Positions 24,997 to 35,807 are shown, counted from the first letter of the stretch. The stretch is 39,953 nt of DNA from Thioalkalivibrio sp. (GCA_011389655.1 JAABTX010000020.1:1-39953), one strand, 5' to 3'. The notes: generated by a model not told the origin, from the sequence alone. Translations and numbers: made by a program.

Positions 24997-25755
24997 TCAG
25001 GCCGGGTTGGGTATATCGATGAAGCGGTGGTCGACTCCGAAGCGTTCGGCGCACCAGGCGCCGAGGGCCCGGGGTCCGTAGCGCTCCGTTGCGTGATGAC
25101 CGGCGGCAAAGTAGTGCACGCCGAGTTCCCGGGCCTCGTGGGTTGTCTGCTCGGAGATCTCGCCGCTGATGAAGGCATCGACCCCATGCCCGGCGGCGGT
25201 CGCGAGCATGGACTGCGCCCCTCCGGTGCACCAGGCCAGGCGGCGCACGGGGTGCGCACCCCCCTGAACCCAGGTCGGCTGGCGTCCGAGGACTGCGCCG
25301 ATCCGGATGGCAAGCTGTTCCGGCGGGCATGGCTCCGGAAGCCGGCCGACCAGTCCGATGCCGTCCGGGCGCAATGATCCCTCCGGCACCAGGCCCAGTT
25401 CGAGCCCGAGCTGCGCGTTGTTGCCGAGTTCCGGGTGCGCGTCCAGCGGCAGGTGGTAGGCAACGAGATTGATGTCATGCTGCAGGAGCGCCTGCAGCCG
25501 GCGCCGCTTCATGCCCACCACGGGCTGCGGCTCGCCGCGCCAGAAATATCCGTGATGCACCAGGATCAGGTCGGCTTCCTGCTCCGCCGCGGCGCGAATC
25601 AGCGCATGCGAGGCGGTCACGCCGCTGATGATGCGCCGGATCTCCGGGCGCCCCTCGACCTGCAGCCCATTGGGGCAGTAATCCTCGAAGCGCTCCGGCT
25701 CCAGTATCCGGTCAAGCGCTTCGAGAAGGGTGTCACGGGCGATGGTGGCCGGCAT
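24997..25755 (-). CDS. NIF3 / YbgI family metal-binding protein
   Basis: This is a 252-residue member of the NIF3 (DUF34) family of dinuclear metal proteins. Members are often annotated as GTP cyclohydrolase I type 2 or Nif3-like hydrolases; the true substrate is unresolved. Seen: ERFEDYCPNGLQVEG near the N-terminus, DLILVHHGYFWRG (metal-ligand histidines), NLVAYHLPLDAHPELGNNAQL, and the C-terminal GEISEQTTHEARELGVHYFAAGHHATER. I chose the ATG at 25753-25755, which has GAGG 7 bases upstream. It is divergent from algW, 89 bases away, as in Pseudomonas. Confidence 0.93.
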   Translation of the reverse strand: MPATIARDTLLEALDRILEPERFEDYCPNGLQVEGRPEIRRIISGVTASHALIRAAAEQEADLILVHHGYFWRGEPQPVVGMKRRRLQALLQHDINLVAYHLPLDAHPELGNNAQLGLELGLVPEGSLRPDGIGLVGRLPEPCPPEQLAIRIGAVLGRQPTWVQGGAHPVRRLAWCTGGAQSMLATAAGHGVDAFISGEISEQTTHEARELGVHYFAAGHHATERYGPRALGAWCAERFGVDHRFIDIPNPA

Positions 25756-25844
25756 CAGGGGACCTCGCGGATCAGGCGCTGATGTGCCCGGGAACAGCAG
25801 GCGCACGGGCACTCGAGAGAGATTGACAGTAATATATCGGCATC

Positions 25845-26978
25845 ATGGTGAAGCTTTCGCGTTTCCTGCTGCAAGCGACCCTGGCCGGCATCGCGGTCGC
25901 GGTGGTCATTGCACTGCTCTTCCCCGCACTGCTCGACGGCGACCGCAGCGGTACCGCTGCCGGGCCGCCGCCGGAGGAGCCGCGGCAAACCCTGCAGGGT
26001 CCGGTCTCCTATGCGCCCGCGGTGGCCCGGGCCGCACCGGCGGTGGTGAACATCATGACCTCCCGCATGGTGGAGGTGCCGCATCCACTCACCGACGAAC
26101 CCGAAGCGGACCCCTTCTTCCCGGAGATGCCTCACGGACCCCGGGACCGCGAGCAGGCCAGCCTCGGCTCGGGCGTGATCATGACGCCGAACGGGCACAT
26201 CCTCACCAACCATCACGTGATCGAGCAGGCCGAGGCCATCGCCGTGGTGCTCGCGAACGGAGACGCGCACCCCGCTGCGATCATCGGCATCGACACGGAG
26301 ACCGACCTCGCGGTCCTGCGCATCGCTGCCACGGAGATCACCGCGGCCACCGTCGGACAGTCCCGGAACCTGGAGGTCGGGGACGTCGTACTGGCGATCG
26401 GCAATCCCTTCGGCGTGGGCCAGACCGTCACCAAGGGCATCGTCAGCGCCACGGACCGGACCGAGCTGGGGATCAACCTCTTCGAGGACTTCATCCAGAC
26501 GGACGCGGCCATCAACCCCGGGAACTCCGGCGGTGCGCTGATCAACGCACTCGGTGAGCTGGTGGGCATCAATACGGCGATCTTCACCCGCTCGGGCGGA
26601 TCTCACGGCATCGGTTTCGCGATCCCGGTGGACCTGGCGCGCGAGGTGATGACAGAGATCATCGAAAAGGGCTACGTGACGCGCGGCTGGCTGGGTATCG
26701 AGGTGCAGGCGATGGACCGTGCCCTGGCCGAGTCCTTCGGACTGGAACGTCCCCGTGGCGTCCTGATTGCCGGCATCCTCAAAGGCGGACCGGCCGCGCG
26801 GGCCGGCCTGCAGCCGGGAGACGTGGTCGTCCGCCTGGACGATCAGCGCGTGGACAATGCGCGCGAGGCCCTCAACGCGATCGCCCGCAAGCGCCCTGGC
26901 GAGAAGATCGGCATCGAGGCGCTGCGCGAAGGAGAGACACTGCAACTCGAGGCCACTGTGGATCAGCGCCCGGTCTGA
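25845..26978 (+). CDS. algW: AlgW/DegS-type periplasmic serine protease
   Basis: This is a trypsin-like HtrA-family protease tethered to the inner membrane. In the DegS/AlgW group it senses misfolded outer-membrane proteins through its PDZ domain and cuts the anti-sigma factor that holds sigma E. The 377-residue product has an N-terminal membrane anchor (about 10-30), a protease domain with His124 (TNHHVI), Asp154 (TDLAVL) and Ser228 (GNSGG), and a single PDZ domain (about 275-370). One PDZ and a membrane anchor favour AlgW/DegS over DegP/DegQ, which have two PDZ domains. The gene position next to hisC matches algW. No clear ribosome site precedes the ATG. Its end is 18 bases from hisC, converging. 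Confidence 0.92.
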   Translation: MVKLSRFLLQATLAGIAVAVVIALLFPALLDGDRSGTAAGPPPEEPRQTLQGPVSYAPAVARAAPAVVNIMTSRMVEVPHPLTDEPEADPFFPEMPHGPRDREQASLGSGVIMTPNGHILTNHHVIEQAEAIAVVLANGDAHPAAIIGIDTETDLAVLRIAATEITAATVGQSRNLEVGDVVLAIGNPFGVGQTVTKGIVSATDRTELGINLFEDFIQTDAAINPGNSGGALINALGELVGINTAIFTRSGGSHGIGFAIPVDLAREVMTEIIEKGYVTRGWLGIEVQAMDRALAESFGLERPRGVLIAGILKGGPAARAGLQPGDVVVRLDDQRVDNAREALNAIARKRPGEKIGIEALREGETLQLEATVDQRPV

Positions 26979-26996
26979 TCTGCGTCCGGCAGCGGT

Positions 26997-28082
26997 TCAG
27001 GCGGGATTCGGGAGGGCGCTGGCGAGCGCCGCGAGGAAGGCATCGTTCTCCGCCGGGGCTCCCACCGTGACCCGCAGATGATCGGCGAGCACCCCGCCAC
27101 CGCGCCCCACGTCCTTGATCAGGATGCCCGAGGCCAGCAGGGACTCGAAGGCCGCGCGTCCCTGCCCGGACGCGACCTCGAAGAGGATGAAATTGGCCTC
27201 GCTCGGCACCACCCGGCGCACGCCCGGAAGCGCCCCGAGTGCCGTTGCAACCCTGGTGCGCTCCTGGCGCAGCAGCCCGGCCTGTCGTTCCAGCCTGCCC
27301 CCGTGCTCGAGCGCGAACAGGATCGAGCGCTGGGTCAGCGTGTTCACGTTGTAGGGCAGGCGCAGTCGGTCCAGCGCATCGACCCAGTCCGCGGAAGCCG
27401 CCAGGTACCCGAGCCGCAGCCCCGCGAGCCCGAGCTTCGACAGCGTGCGCATCACCATCAGGCCCGGGGGCGTGCCGGCCCGGGGCAGGAAGCTGTGACT
27501 GGCGAAGGGGGCGTAGGCCTCGTCGATCACCGTGACGCCCGGGTTGGCCGCCACCAGTTCGGCGACCATTGCGGGATCGTACAGGCGACCCGTCGGGTTG
27601 TTCGGAAACGCGAGAAACAGCAGCGCCGGCCGTTCCCGCTCCAGCACCCGCAGCAGCGCCGGCAGGTCGAGGTCGAAGTCCGGCGCGAGCGGAACACCGA
27701 TGAAGGGAACGCCGGCCGCACGCGCGAGCACCTCGTACATCACGAAGGTGGGCGCTGGCGAGACGACCGGTCGGCCACTGCCCTGCACGGCCGTGATCAG
27801 GATCTGGATCAGCTCATCGGAACCGTTGCCGAGCAGGCACCCGGCCTCCACGGGCACCCCGTGCGCGGCGCGCAGGGCCGCGGTCGTCTCCCGCCCTCCC
27901 GGGTCGGGGTAGCGGTTCAGCTCCACCCCGCGCAGGGCCTCGAGCCACGCCGCCTCGAGTTCGCCGGGCCAGGGGAAGGGATTCTCCATCGCGTCGAGCT
28001 TGATCAGTCCGGCGGCATCCGCGACCGCGTAGGCGGCACGCTCCAGCACCTCGGGACGCATCAGTTCAGACGGACGGGTCAT
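26997..28082 (-). CDS. hisC: Histidinol-phosphate aminotransferase
   Basis: HisC is the PLP enzyme of histidine synthesis that converts imidazole acetol phosphate to histidinol phosphate. The 361-residue class I/II aminotransferase shows LNRYPDPGGRETTAAL, LGNGSDELIQILI, FPNNPTGRLYD (substrate and PLP contacts), IDEAYAPF, and the PLP lysine Lys216 in TLSKLGLAGLRLGY. The ATG at 28080-28082 follows GGAAGGA by 5 bases and lies 30 bases after the hisD stop. It is the last gene of the minus-strand his/mla transcription block. Confidence 0.96.
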   Translation of the reverse strand: MTRPSELMRPEVLERAAYAVADAAGLIKLDAMENPFPWPGELEAAWLEALRGVELNRYPDPGGRETTAALRAAHGVPVEAGCLLGNGSDELIQILITAVQGSGRPVVSPAPTFVMYEVLARAAGVPFIGVPLAPDFDLDLPALLRVLERERPALLFLAFPNNPTGRLYDPAMVAELVAANPGVTVIDEAYAPFASHSFLPRAGTPPGLMVMRTLSKLGLAGLRLGYLAASADWVDALDRLRLPYNVNTLTQRSILFALEHGGRLERQAGLLRQERTRVATALGALPGVRRVVPSEANFILFEVASGQGRAAFESLLASGILIKDVGRGGGVLADHLRVTVGAPAENDAFLAALASALPNPA

Positions 28083-28112
28083 GCGGGTCCTTCCGCTGCT
28101 GCCGACGACGCG

Positions 28113-29414
28113 CTATTCACCACGCATCTCGGCCGAACGGGCGTGGGCGATCAGGCCCTCGCCCCGCGCGAGCACCGAGGCCGTGCGCCCCAGTTCCGCG
28201 GCCCCTTCCGGCGAACACTGGATGATGCTGGAACGCTTCTGGAAGTCATAGACACCCAGCGGCGACGAGAAGCGCGCGGTGCGCGAGGTCGGCAGCACAT
28301 GGTTCGGCCCGGCGCAGTAGTCGCCCACGGCCTCGCAGGTGTAACGCCCCATGAAGACCGCACCGGCATGGCGCAGCCCGGCGTCGAGCAGCGCCCGGGG
28401 ATCGGCGACCGAGAGCTCGAGGTGTTCGGGAGCGATGTGATTGGCCACGCGGATCGCCTCGTTCAGATCGCGGACCCGGATCAGCGCACCCCGATCACCG
28501 AGGCTCGCCCGGATGATCTCCTCACGCGGCATCTCCTGCAGCAGCCGGTCCATCGCCGCGGCGACCCGGTCGAGGAAACTCGCGTCCGGGGAGAGCAGGA
28601 TGGACTGGGCCTGCTCGTCGTGCTCGGCCTGCGAGAAGAGGTCCGCGGCGATCCAGTCGGGATCGGTCTGCCCGTCGCAGACCACCAGGATCTCCGAGGG
28701 GCCCGCGATCATGTCGATGCCGACGGTTCCGAAGACCTCGCGCTTGGCGGCGGCGACGAAGATGTTCCCCGGCCCGACGATCTTGTCCACCGCCGGAACC
28801 GTCTGCGTGCCGTAGGCCAGCGCCGCCACCGCCTGCGCCCCACCGAGGGTGAACACACGATTCACGCCGGCAATGGCCGCGGCCGCCAGCACCATGTCGT
28901 TCAGCTCGCCATCCGGCGCCGGAACCACCATCGCCAGCAGGGGCACGCCGGCAACCTTCGCCGGAATCGCGTTCATCAGCACCGAGGAGGGGTAGGCCGC
29001 CTTGCCTCCGGGTACGTACAGACCGACGGAGTCGAGCGGCGTCACGCGCTGCCCGAGCAGCGTGCCGTCCGGCTCCTCGATCACCCAGTCCTGCATGCGC
29101 TGTTGTTCCGCATAGCGGCGGATGCGCCCGGCGGCCTGCTCCAGGGCATCGCGCTGGACGGCCGGGATGCGCTCCAGCGCCTGGCGCAGCCGTTCCGGCG
29201 GGACCTCCAGCTCGCCGGCACTGGCCAGGTGCAGGCGATCGAAGCGTTCCGTGTAGCGGAGCAAGGCGGCGTCGCCCTCTCTGCGCACCGCTTCCAGGAT
29301 CTCGTCCACGATGGCACGGACCCCGTGGTCGGCCACCGACTCCCACGCCAGCAGGCGGTCCAGTTCGCTCCAGAACCGCTCGTCCCGGCTGTCGAGGCGC
29401 TTGATCTCAGGCAT
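28113..29414 (-). CDS. hisD: Histidinol dehydrogenase
   Basis: HisD is a zinc enzyme that oxidises histidinol to histidine in two NAD-dependent steps, the end of the pathway. The 433-residue length is typical. Seen: [33 protein letters not shown], the [16 protein letters not shown] region, [49 protein letters not shown]-like IAPEHLEL, and [15 protein letters not shown]. The ATG at 29412-29414 follows GGGAG by 9 bases. Upstream is the DAHP synthase gene rather than hisG, which is unusual. Confidence 0.97.
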   Translation of the reverse strand: MPEIKRLDSRDERFWSELDRLLAWESVADHGVRAIVDEILEAVRREGDAALLRYTERFDRLHLASAGELEVPPERLRQALERIPAVQRDALEQAAGRIRRYAEQQRMQDWVIEEPDGTLLGQRVTPLDSVGLYVPGGKAAYPSSVLMNAIPAKVAGVPLLAMVVPAPDGELNDMVLAAAAIAGVNRVFTLGGAQAVAALAYGTQTVPAVDKIVGPGNIFVAAAKREVFGTVGIDMIAGPSEILVVCDGQTDPDWIAADLFSQAEHDEQAQSILLSPDASFLDRVAAAMDRLLQEMPREEIIRASLGDRGALIRVRDLNEAIRVANHIAPEHLELSVADPRALLDAGLRHAGAVFMGRYTCEAVGDYCAGPNHVLPTSRTARFSSPLGVYDFQKRSSIIQCSPEGAAELGRTASVLARGEGLIAHARSAEMRGE

Positions 29415-29619
29415 GGCTGCTGACTCCCGTCACTGTCGGACGAACGGCCCGATGGCCGTCCGGAGTTCCACGATGATGGCGCTCCGCGCGGTCTTCGTTT
29501 TACCCGGTGATCACGAAGACTCCGCAGACCGTCCTGTTCGCGCGCGCACGGTTGGCCCGTCGCGTTGTATTCGGCATGGCCTTCTCCAGCGCCGGCGCAT
29601 TGGTGATGACCAGACCGTG
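29415..29619 (-). other. 205-base gap between the DAHP synthase gene and hisD
   Basis: No gene is supported here. A stem-loop at 29437-29462 (arms CGGAC/GTCCG and GGCC/GGCC with a 4-base bulge) lies in the hisD 5' leader. There is no run of histidine codons, so a classical his attenuator is not visible, and I found no convincing promoter. It is the largest gap inside the minus-strand block from mlaF to hisC. Confidence 0.4.
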
Positions 29620-30678
29620 TTATCCGGACTCGCGGCGCCGGCGCGCGGCGGTGGCCAGCACGCGCAGCGCCGCCTCGGAATCATCCCAGCCCATGCAGGC
29701 ATCGGTGATGCTCTGCCCGTAGACCAGCGGCCTGCCCGCGACGATGTCCTGCCGGCCGGGCTGCAGGTGACTCTCGAGCATCGCGCCGATGATGCGCCGG
29801 TCCCCGTCACCGACCTGGTCCGCGATCGTGCGCACCACATCGACCTGTCGCGCCGGATCCTTGCGGCTGTTGGCGTGGCTGCAATCCACCATCACCGTCT
29901 CCGGCAGATCGGCCGCCTGCAGCTGACCGCAGGCCCGGGCGATGCTCTGCGCATCGTAGTTGGGCTGACGTCCGCCGCGCAGGATGATGTGGCAATCCTC
30001 GTTGCCGGCGGTGGAGAAGATCGCCGAACGCCCCGCCTTGGTCATGGACAGGAAGTGGTGAGGCCTCGACGCGGAGCGGATCGCGTCGATCGCGATCTGC
30101 AGACTGCCGTCGGTCGAGTTCTTGAAGCCTACCGGGCACGACAGTCCCGACGCCAGCTCGCGGTGCACCTGACTCTCGGTGGTCCGGGCCCCGATCGCGC
30201 CCCATGACACCAGGTCGGCGATGTACTGCGGGCTGATCAGATCAAGGAACTCGGTGGCCGCGGGCATGCCGCGCTCGGCCAGGTCGCGCAGCAGGCCGCG
30301 CGCGATGCGCAGCCCCCGGTTGATCTGGAAGCTGCCATCCAGGTCGGGATCGTTGATCAGCCCCTTCCAGCCCACGGTGGTGCGCGGCTTCTCGAAATAG
30401 ACGCGCATCACCACCTCGAGGGCGTCGCCGAACTCCTCGCGCAGCGCGCCCAGCCGCCCGGCGTACTCCAGAGCCGCATCGACATCGTGGATCGAGCAGG
30501 GTCCGACGACCACCAGCAGACGGTCGTCCTCGCCATGCAGGATGCGGTGGATCGCGGCCCGGGCGCTGTAGACCGTGTCGGCGGCCGCGTCGGTCAGCGG
30601 CAGCTCCCCGCGCACGGCGTCCGGAGGGGAGACCTCGTCGATGGACTTGATTCGCAGATCGTCGGTGGCGTGGCTCAT
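29620..30678 (-). CDS. 3-deoxy-7-phosphoheptulonate (DAHP) synthase, class I
   Basis: This enzyme condenses phosphoenolpyruvate and erythrose-4-phosphate, the first step of aromatic amino acid synthesis. The 352-residue product matches the E. coli AroF/AroG/AroH type in length and motifs: VVGPCSIHD, YFEKPRTTVGWKGLINDPDLDGS, the GARTTESQVHRELASGLS segment, VGFKNSTDG, and DCSHANSRK with metal and substrate ligands. Which isoenzyme it is, and which amino acid inhibits it, cannot be told by eye. It begins 16 bases after the hisG stop with a weak ribosome site (TGGAT), and sits between hisG and hisD, where relatives such as Pseudomonas have no gene. Confidence 0.95.
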   Translation of the reverse strand: MSHATDDLRIKSIDEVSPPDAVRGELPLTDAAADTVYSARAAIHRILHGEDDRLLVVVGPCSIHDVDAALEYAGRLGALREEFGDALEVVMRVYFEKPRTTVGWKGLINDPDLDGSFQINRGLRIARGLLRDLAERGMPAATEFLDLISPQYIADLVSWGAIGARTTESQVHRELASGLSCPVGFKNSTDGSLQIAIDAIRSASRPHHFLSMTKAGRSAIFSTAGNEDCHIILRGGRQPNYDAQSIARACGQLQAADLPETVMVDCSHANSRKDPARQVDVVRTIADQVGDGDRRIIGAMLESHLQPGRQDIVAGRPLVYGQSITDACMGWDDSEAALRVLATAARRRRESG

Positions 30679-30694
30679 CGTGAATCCAGTGGCC

Positions 30695-31321
30695 TCAGGA
30701 GGCCGGCGTCAGGGCGGGTTGCAGGCCCTCGATCAGCTGTTGAATGCGTGCATGCTGCATCTTCATCGCAGCCTTGTTGACCACCAGCCGGGAACTGATC
30801 CGGGCGATCAGCTCCAGCGGCTCGAGGCCGTTGGCCTTCAGGGTGTTGCCGGTGTCGACCAGGTCGACGATATAGTCGGCCAGCCCGACCAGCGGCGCCA
30901 GTTCCATCGATCCGTACAGCTTGATGATCTCGACCTGCCGCCCCTGGGCCGCGAAGTGGCGCTGGGTGACGTTCACGAACTTGGTCGCGATGCGCAGGTG
31001 CCGGGCGCTGGCCGCGTGTCCCGGCCGGCCCGCGAGCATCAGGCGGCAGCGTGCGATGCCGAGGTCCAGCGGCTCGTACAGACCGGTCGCTCCATGTTCC
31101 ATCAGCACGTCCTTCCCGGCAACGCCGACCGCGGCCGCGCCGTACTGGACGTAGGTCGGCACGTCGGTGGCGCGCACCACGACGATGTTCACGTCGGGAC
31201 GGCTGGTGCCGATGATCAGCCTGCGCGTCTTCGCCGGATCCTCCAGCGGCACGATCCCCGCACGTTCCAGCAGCGGCAGCGTCTCCTCCAGGATGCGCCC
31301 CTTCGACAGCGCGATGGTCAT
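30695..31321 (-). CDS. hisG: ATP phosphoribosyltransferase catalytic subunit, short form
   Basis: HisG catalyses the first committed step of histidine synthesis, joining ATP and PRPP. The 208-residue product is the short form, which lacks the C-terminal regulatory domain and in known systems works with HisZ. No hisZ lies in this window. Seen: [34 protein letters not shown], and the PRPP-binding region [17 protein letters not shown] chose the ATG at 31319-31321 because homologues start at this point. A GTG at 31337-31339, sharing GTGA with the murA stop and following GGGAG by 8 bases, is a real alternative and would add six residues. Confidence 0.93.
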   Translation of the reverse strand: MTIALSKGRILEETLPLLERAGIVPLEDPAKTRRLIIGTSRPDVNIVVVRATDVPTYVQYGAAAVGVAGKDVLMEHGATGLYEPLDLGIARCRLMLAGRPGHAASARHLRIATKFVNVTQRHFAAQGRQVEIIKLYGSMELAPLVGLADYIVDLVDTGNTLKANGLEPLELIARISSRLVVNKAAMKMQHARIQQLIEGLQPALTPAS

Positions 31322-31335
31322 GGCCTCCGCGGCGT

Positions 31336-32649
<1,314 letters not shown>

Positions 32650-32695
32650 TCATAACCGAAAGCATCGGTGGCCGCCCATCCGGCCCGGTTGCGGA

Positions 32696-33004
32696 TCAGT
32701 CCGAGGCTGCCACGCCGAACACCGGCTCGAGCGCGTAGAGCTGCAGGAGCGGCTGCAGGTCCGCCGGTATCGCCGCCAACCGGAGACTCGCGCCCGAGCG
32801 TTCGCGGTGGCGCCAGAACTCGACCAGCATCGCGGCACCGGCACTGTCGATCCGCGTGACCCCCGAGAGGTCGAGCGTGCCCGCCTCCGGCAGCCGGGCC
32901 AGCAACCGGCGACCCCGCGACAGCAGCGGGGCGACGGTGTTCAGGGTGACGGGACCGGACAGCCGCAGCACGCTCCCGTCGAGCGCCAGCGAGGGTTCAG
33001 CCAC
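32696..33004 (-). CDS. mlaB: MlaB, STAS-domain subunit of the Mla lipid transporter
   Basis: MlaB is the small cytoplasmic STAS protein that stabilises the MlaFE ABC transporter, which moves phospholipids between the inner membrane and outer membrane. The 102-residue product shows the STAS pattern: strands around LALDGSVLRLSG, and LDLSGVTRIDSAGAAMLVEFW, containing the conserved DS pair. It starts with a GTG at 33002-33004, overlapping the mlaC end by 8 bases. It is the last mla gene. In Pseudomonas and E. coli an ibaG gene separates mlaB from murA, but no such gene is present in the 97 bases here. Confidence 0.9.
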   Translation of the reverse strand: MAEPSLALDGSVLRLSGPVTLNTVAPLLSRGRRLLARLPEAGTLDLSGVTRIDSAGAAMLVEFWRHRERSGASLRLAAIPADLQPLLQLYALEPVFGVAASD

Positions 33005-33659
33005 GGTCTTCGTTGCCTTCCGGAACGGCCTCCTCGATCAACGAGCGGTCGCCCTCCTCGAGGCGCACGATCAGGGCGTCCAGACCATCGCGGCGGATCT
33101 CGGTGTTGAAGGTCGAGCGGAAGTTGCCCACGAAGCTCAGGCCCTCCGCCTCGACGTCGAAGACCCTCCATTCGCCGCCCACCGGACGCAGCCGGTAGTT
33201 CACGACGATGTTCGGCTGGCCGCTGCCGCCCTCGATCTCGGTGGCGACCAGCGCCATCCGGTCATCCTGTCGGGACCGCCGCGGAATCACCATCACGCGC
33301 CGGTCCAGATAATCAGCCAGCCGCACGCCGTAGGCGTTGAGCAGGGTGCTCCGGAAGGCCTCGATGAAGCGGCGGCGCTGTTCGGGGCTGGCATCGCGCC
33401 AGTGGCGGGCGAGGATCAGCCGGGCCATACCGTCGACGTCCACCAGCGGCAGGATCTCGTCCTCGATCACCTCCAGCACGAAATCGGGGTCCTCCTGTGC
33501 CCGGGCCTCGTTGGACCTGAGCGTGTCGAGAACACGGTTGATCGCCTCCTCGACGAGTTGCGTGGACTCCGCGGCCTGCAGGGGCGACGCGCCGAGGGCG
33601 CACGCGAACAGGAGCAGCATGCCCGCCAGCGCGGCGTGCAGTCGTTTTCTCATTTCCAT
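32997..33659 (-). CDS. mlaC: MlaC, periplasmic phospholipid shuttle
   Basis: MlaC carries phospholipid between the outer-membrane MlaA complex and the inner-membrane MlaFEDB complex. The 220-residue product has a signal peptide (basic RKR then a hydrophobic run, cleavage near LQA-AE) and an MlaC/Ttg2D domain with IEDEILPLVDVDGMARLILARHWRDASPEQRRRFIEAFRSTLLNAYG and WRVFDVEAEGLSFVGNFRSTFN, both conserved family regions. Two ATGs (33659, 33653) are possible; GGAGG lies 4 bases before the first. The spacing to mlaD is 45 bases. Confidence 0.95.
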   Translation of the reverse strand: MEMRKRLHAALAGMLLLFACALGASPLQAAESTQLVEEAINRVLDTLRSNEARAQEDPDFVLEVIEDEILPLVDVDGMARLILARHWRDASPEQRRRFIEAFRSTLLNAYGVRLADYLDRRVMVIPRRSRQDDRMALVATEIEGGSGQPNIVVNYRLRPVGGEWRVFDVEAEGLSFVGNFRSTFNTEIRRDGLDALIVRLEEGDRSLIEEAVPEGNEDRG

Positions 33660-33704
33660 TTCGCCTCCATCGTCATCCTCGGACCGCCGGCCTGGTCCGG
33701 CCGT

Positions 33705-34163
33705 TCAATCACTCGAGAGGTCGGTCAGCACACGGCCGATCATGTTCTCCAGCACCAGTGCCGACTGCGTCAACAGGACCTCGTCACCATCCGCCAGCAC
33801 CTCGAAGTCCCCCCCGGGCTCCAGCGCGACGTACTGCTCGCCGAGCAGCCCGGCGGTGAAGATGCTGGCCTGCGTATCCGCGGGAAGGTAGTCCTGTCCG
33901 GACTGGATGGCCAGGGCCACGCGCGCCTGGAAACGCTCGGCATCGTAGGCGATCGCCGACACGCGGCCGATGCGCACGCCCGAGACCGTCACCGGGGAGC
34001 GCACCTTCAGGCCGCCGATGTGATCGAAGTAGGCGATCACCTCGTAGGTGTCAGCGTCCCGATACTCTCCGATGTTGCTGACCTGGATCGCCAGGTAGAA
34101 CAGCGCCGCGATGCCCAGCAGCACGAACAGGCCCACCGAGATTTCCAGATAGCGCAGCTTCAT
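33705..34163 (-). CDS. mlaD: MlaD, MCE-domain subunit of the Mla lipid transporter
   Basis: MlaD forms the hexameric periplasmic ring of the Mla transporter that binds phospholipid. The 152-residue product has a single membrane helix (about 7-28) and one MCE domain (VIAYFDHIGGLKVRSPVTVSGVRIGRVSAI) plus the segment with ASIFTAGLLGEQYVALEPGG, as in MlaD. It is somewhat shorter at the C-terminus than E. coli MlaD (183). The ATG at 34161-34163 is preceded by AGGAGG 7 bases away. A longer open frame upstream was rejected. Confidence 0.95.
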   Translation of the reverse strand: MKLRYLEISVGLFVLLGIAALFYLAIQVSNIGEYRDADTYEVIAYFDHIGGLKVRSPVTVSGVRIGRVSAIAYDAERFQARVALAIQSGQDYLPADTQASIFTAGLLGEQYVALEPGGDFEVLADGDEVLLTQSALVLENMIGRVLTDLSSD

Positions 34164-34204
34164 TGCGTTTCCTCCTGATGACGTGGCCGCGTCGCGGCGG
34201 CCGG

Positions 34205-34981
34205 TCAGGTAAACATCAGTCCCGTCAGGGCGAAGTCGAGTCCGAGTACCGCCAGCGCCGACATCACCACGGTCTGGGTGGTGGCGAGCGAGATCCCCTC
34301 GGAGGTCGGCTCGGCGTCGAAGCCCTGGAAGATCGCGATCCACGTGACCACGAAGCCGAACACGATGCTCTTGATCACGCCGGAGAGCACGTCCTCGCGC
34401 CAGTCCGTCACCGACTGCATCTGCGAAAAGTAGGATCCGCTGTCCACACCCAGCAGTCCCACCCCCACCAGATACCCCCCGATCACGCCCACCGCGCTGA
34501 ACATCGCTGCCAGCAGCGGCAGGGACAGGAATCCGGCAAAGAATCGCGGCGCGAACACCCGACGGTAGGGATCGACCGCCATCATCTCCATCGCCGAGAG
34601 CTGCTCGGTGGTCTTCATCAGGCCGATCTCGGCGGTCAGGGCGGAGCCCGCGCGACCCGCGAACAGGAGCGCGGTGACCACGGGACCCAGTTCCCGGACC
34701 AGCGACAGGGCCACCGCGCCACCGAGGGCCTCGGCCGCGCCAAAATTGACCAGCGTGATGTACCCCTGGTAGGCGAGCACCATGCCGACGAAGAGGCCCG
34801 AAACCACGATGATCAGCAGCGATCGCACGCCGACGGAATGAATCTCGGCCAGCGTCAGCCGATACCTGCGCACGACCGCGTCCTGGGAGCGCAGGACCCG
34901 GAAGAGGAAGATCGACGCGCGCCCGAGCAGCGACAGCCAGTTCAGGCCGGAACGCCCCAGATTCGCGAGGAAGTCACCCAT
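34205..34981 (-). CDS. mlaE: MlaE, permease of the Mla lipid transporter
   Basis: MlaE is the inner-membrane permease that works with the ATPase MlaF. The 258-residue product has an amphipathic N-terminal segment and about five membrane helices, with the family motifs [66 protein letters not shown] and [21 protein letters not shown]. It overlaps the mlaF end by 8 bases. The order mlaF-mlaE-mlaD-mlaC-mlaB is the standard one. Confidence 0.96.
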   Translation of the reverse strand: MGDFLANLGRSGLNWLSLLGRASIFLFRVLRSQDAVVRRYRLTLAEIHSVGVRSLLIIVVSGLFVGMVLAYQGYITLVNFGAAEALGGAVALSLVRELGPVVTALLFAGRAGSALTAEIGLMKTTEQLSAMEMMAVDPYRRVFAPRFFAGFLSLPLLAAMFSAVGVIGGYLVGVGLLGVDSGSYFSQMQSVTDWREDVLSGVIKSIVFGFVVTWIAIFQGFDAEPTSEGISLATTQTVVMSALAVLGLDFALTGLMFT

Positions 34982-35807
34982 GTCCGGATTCGCGCTCGCG
35001 CATCAGATCGTCGCGGTAGCTGTCGCCGGGATAGTGGAAGGGCACCGGCCCGTCCGGACGGCCGTCGAGGAACTGCTCACTCCACTGCGAGGCCCCCGCG
35101 CGCACCTGGTCCACGGTTCCGGCGTCCATCACGCGTCCCTCCGCGATCAGCACGACATGATCCGAGATCTCCATCGCCTCGGCCACGTCGTGGGTGACCA
35201 GCACGCTGGTCAGACCCAGGGTGCTGTTGGTGCGCCGTATCAGCGTCACGATCTGGCCCATCGTGATCGGATCCAGACCGGCGAAGGGCTCGTCGTAGAG
35301 GATCATGTCGGGGTCCAGCGCGATGGCCCGGGCCAGCGCGACGCGCCGCGCCATGCCTCCCGAGAGCTCGGCCGGACTCAGGTCACGCGCCGCGCGCAGT
35401 CCCACCGCCTCGAGCTTCATCAACACCAGGTTGCGGATCAGTTCCTCCGGCAGGTCCGTGTGCTCGCGCAGCGGAAAGGCGACGTTCTCGAACACGTTCA
35501 TGTCGGTCAGCAGCGCGCCGGTCTGGAACAGCATTCCCATGCGCTTGCGCAGCGCGTACAGGCGGCGGGTCGACAGCCGTGCCACCTCTTCCCCGTCCAC
35601 CCAGATCCGGCCGCTCTCGGGGCGCAGCTGCCCCCCGATCAGGCGAAGCAGCGTTGTCTTGCCGGTACCGCTGGGACCCATCACGGTGGTCACGCGACCG
35701 CGCGGAACCGTCATGGACAGGCCGTCGAAGACGACCTTTCGCCCGCGCCGGAACACGAGGTCTTCGACCACCACGTGCGGCGTATCGTCGCCCCGGGCAT
35801 CGTTCAC
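34974..35807 (-). CDS. mlaF: MlaF, ATPase of the Mla lipid transporter
   Basis: MlaF is the cytoplasmic ABC ATPase of the Mla phospholipid transporter. The 277-residue product has Walker [10 protein letters not shown], a Q-loop in MLFQTGALL, the ABC signature [14 protein letters not shown], Walker [14 protein letters not shown], and the switch histidine in LVTHD. The frame stays open upstream, but I chose the GTG at 35805-35807, after an AAGGA site, because similarity begins there ([19 protein letters not shown]). A promoter-like pair lies about 35-60 bases upstream. It is the first gene of mlaFEDCB. Confidence 0.95.
   Translation of the reverse strand: MNDARGDDTPHVVVEDLVFRRGRKVVFDGLSMTVPRGRVTTVMGPSGTGKTTLLRLIGGQLRPESGRIWVDGEEVARLSTRRLYALRKRMGMLFQTGALLTDMNVFENVAFPLREHTDLPEELIRNLVLMKLEAVGLRAARDLSPAELSGGMARRVALARAIALDPDMILYDEPFAGLDPITMGQIVTLIRRTNSTLGLTSVLVTHDVAEAMEISDHVVLIAEGRVMDAGTVDQVRAGASQWSEQFLDGRPDGPVPFHYPGDSYRDDLMRERESGHG

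Noticed and set aside
27078-29423. A very long open frame on the plus strand antisense to hisC and hisD
   Set aside because: High-GC codon bias keeps antisense frames open. The product is a low-complexity, Arg/His/Gln-rich sequence with no family features, and the opposite strand encodes clear enzymes.
29437-29462. Histidine attenuator in the hisD leader
   Set aside because: A stem-loop exists, but there is no leader peptide with histidine codons and no terminator U tract.
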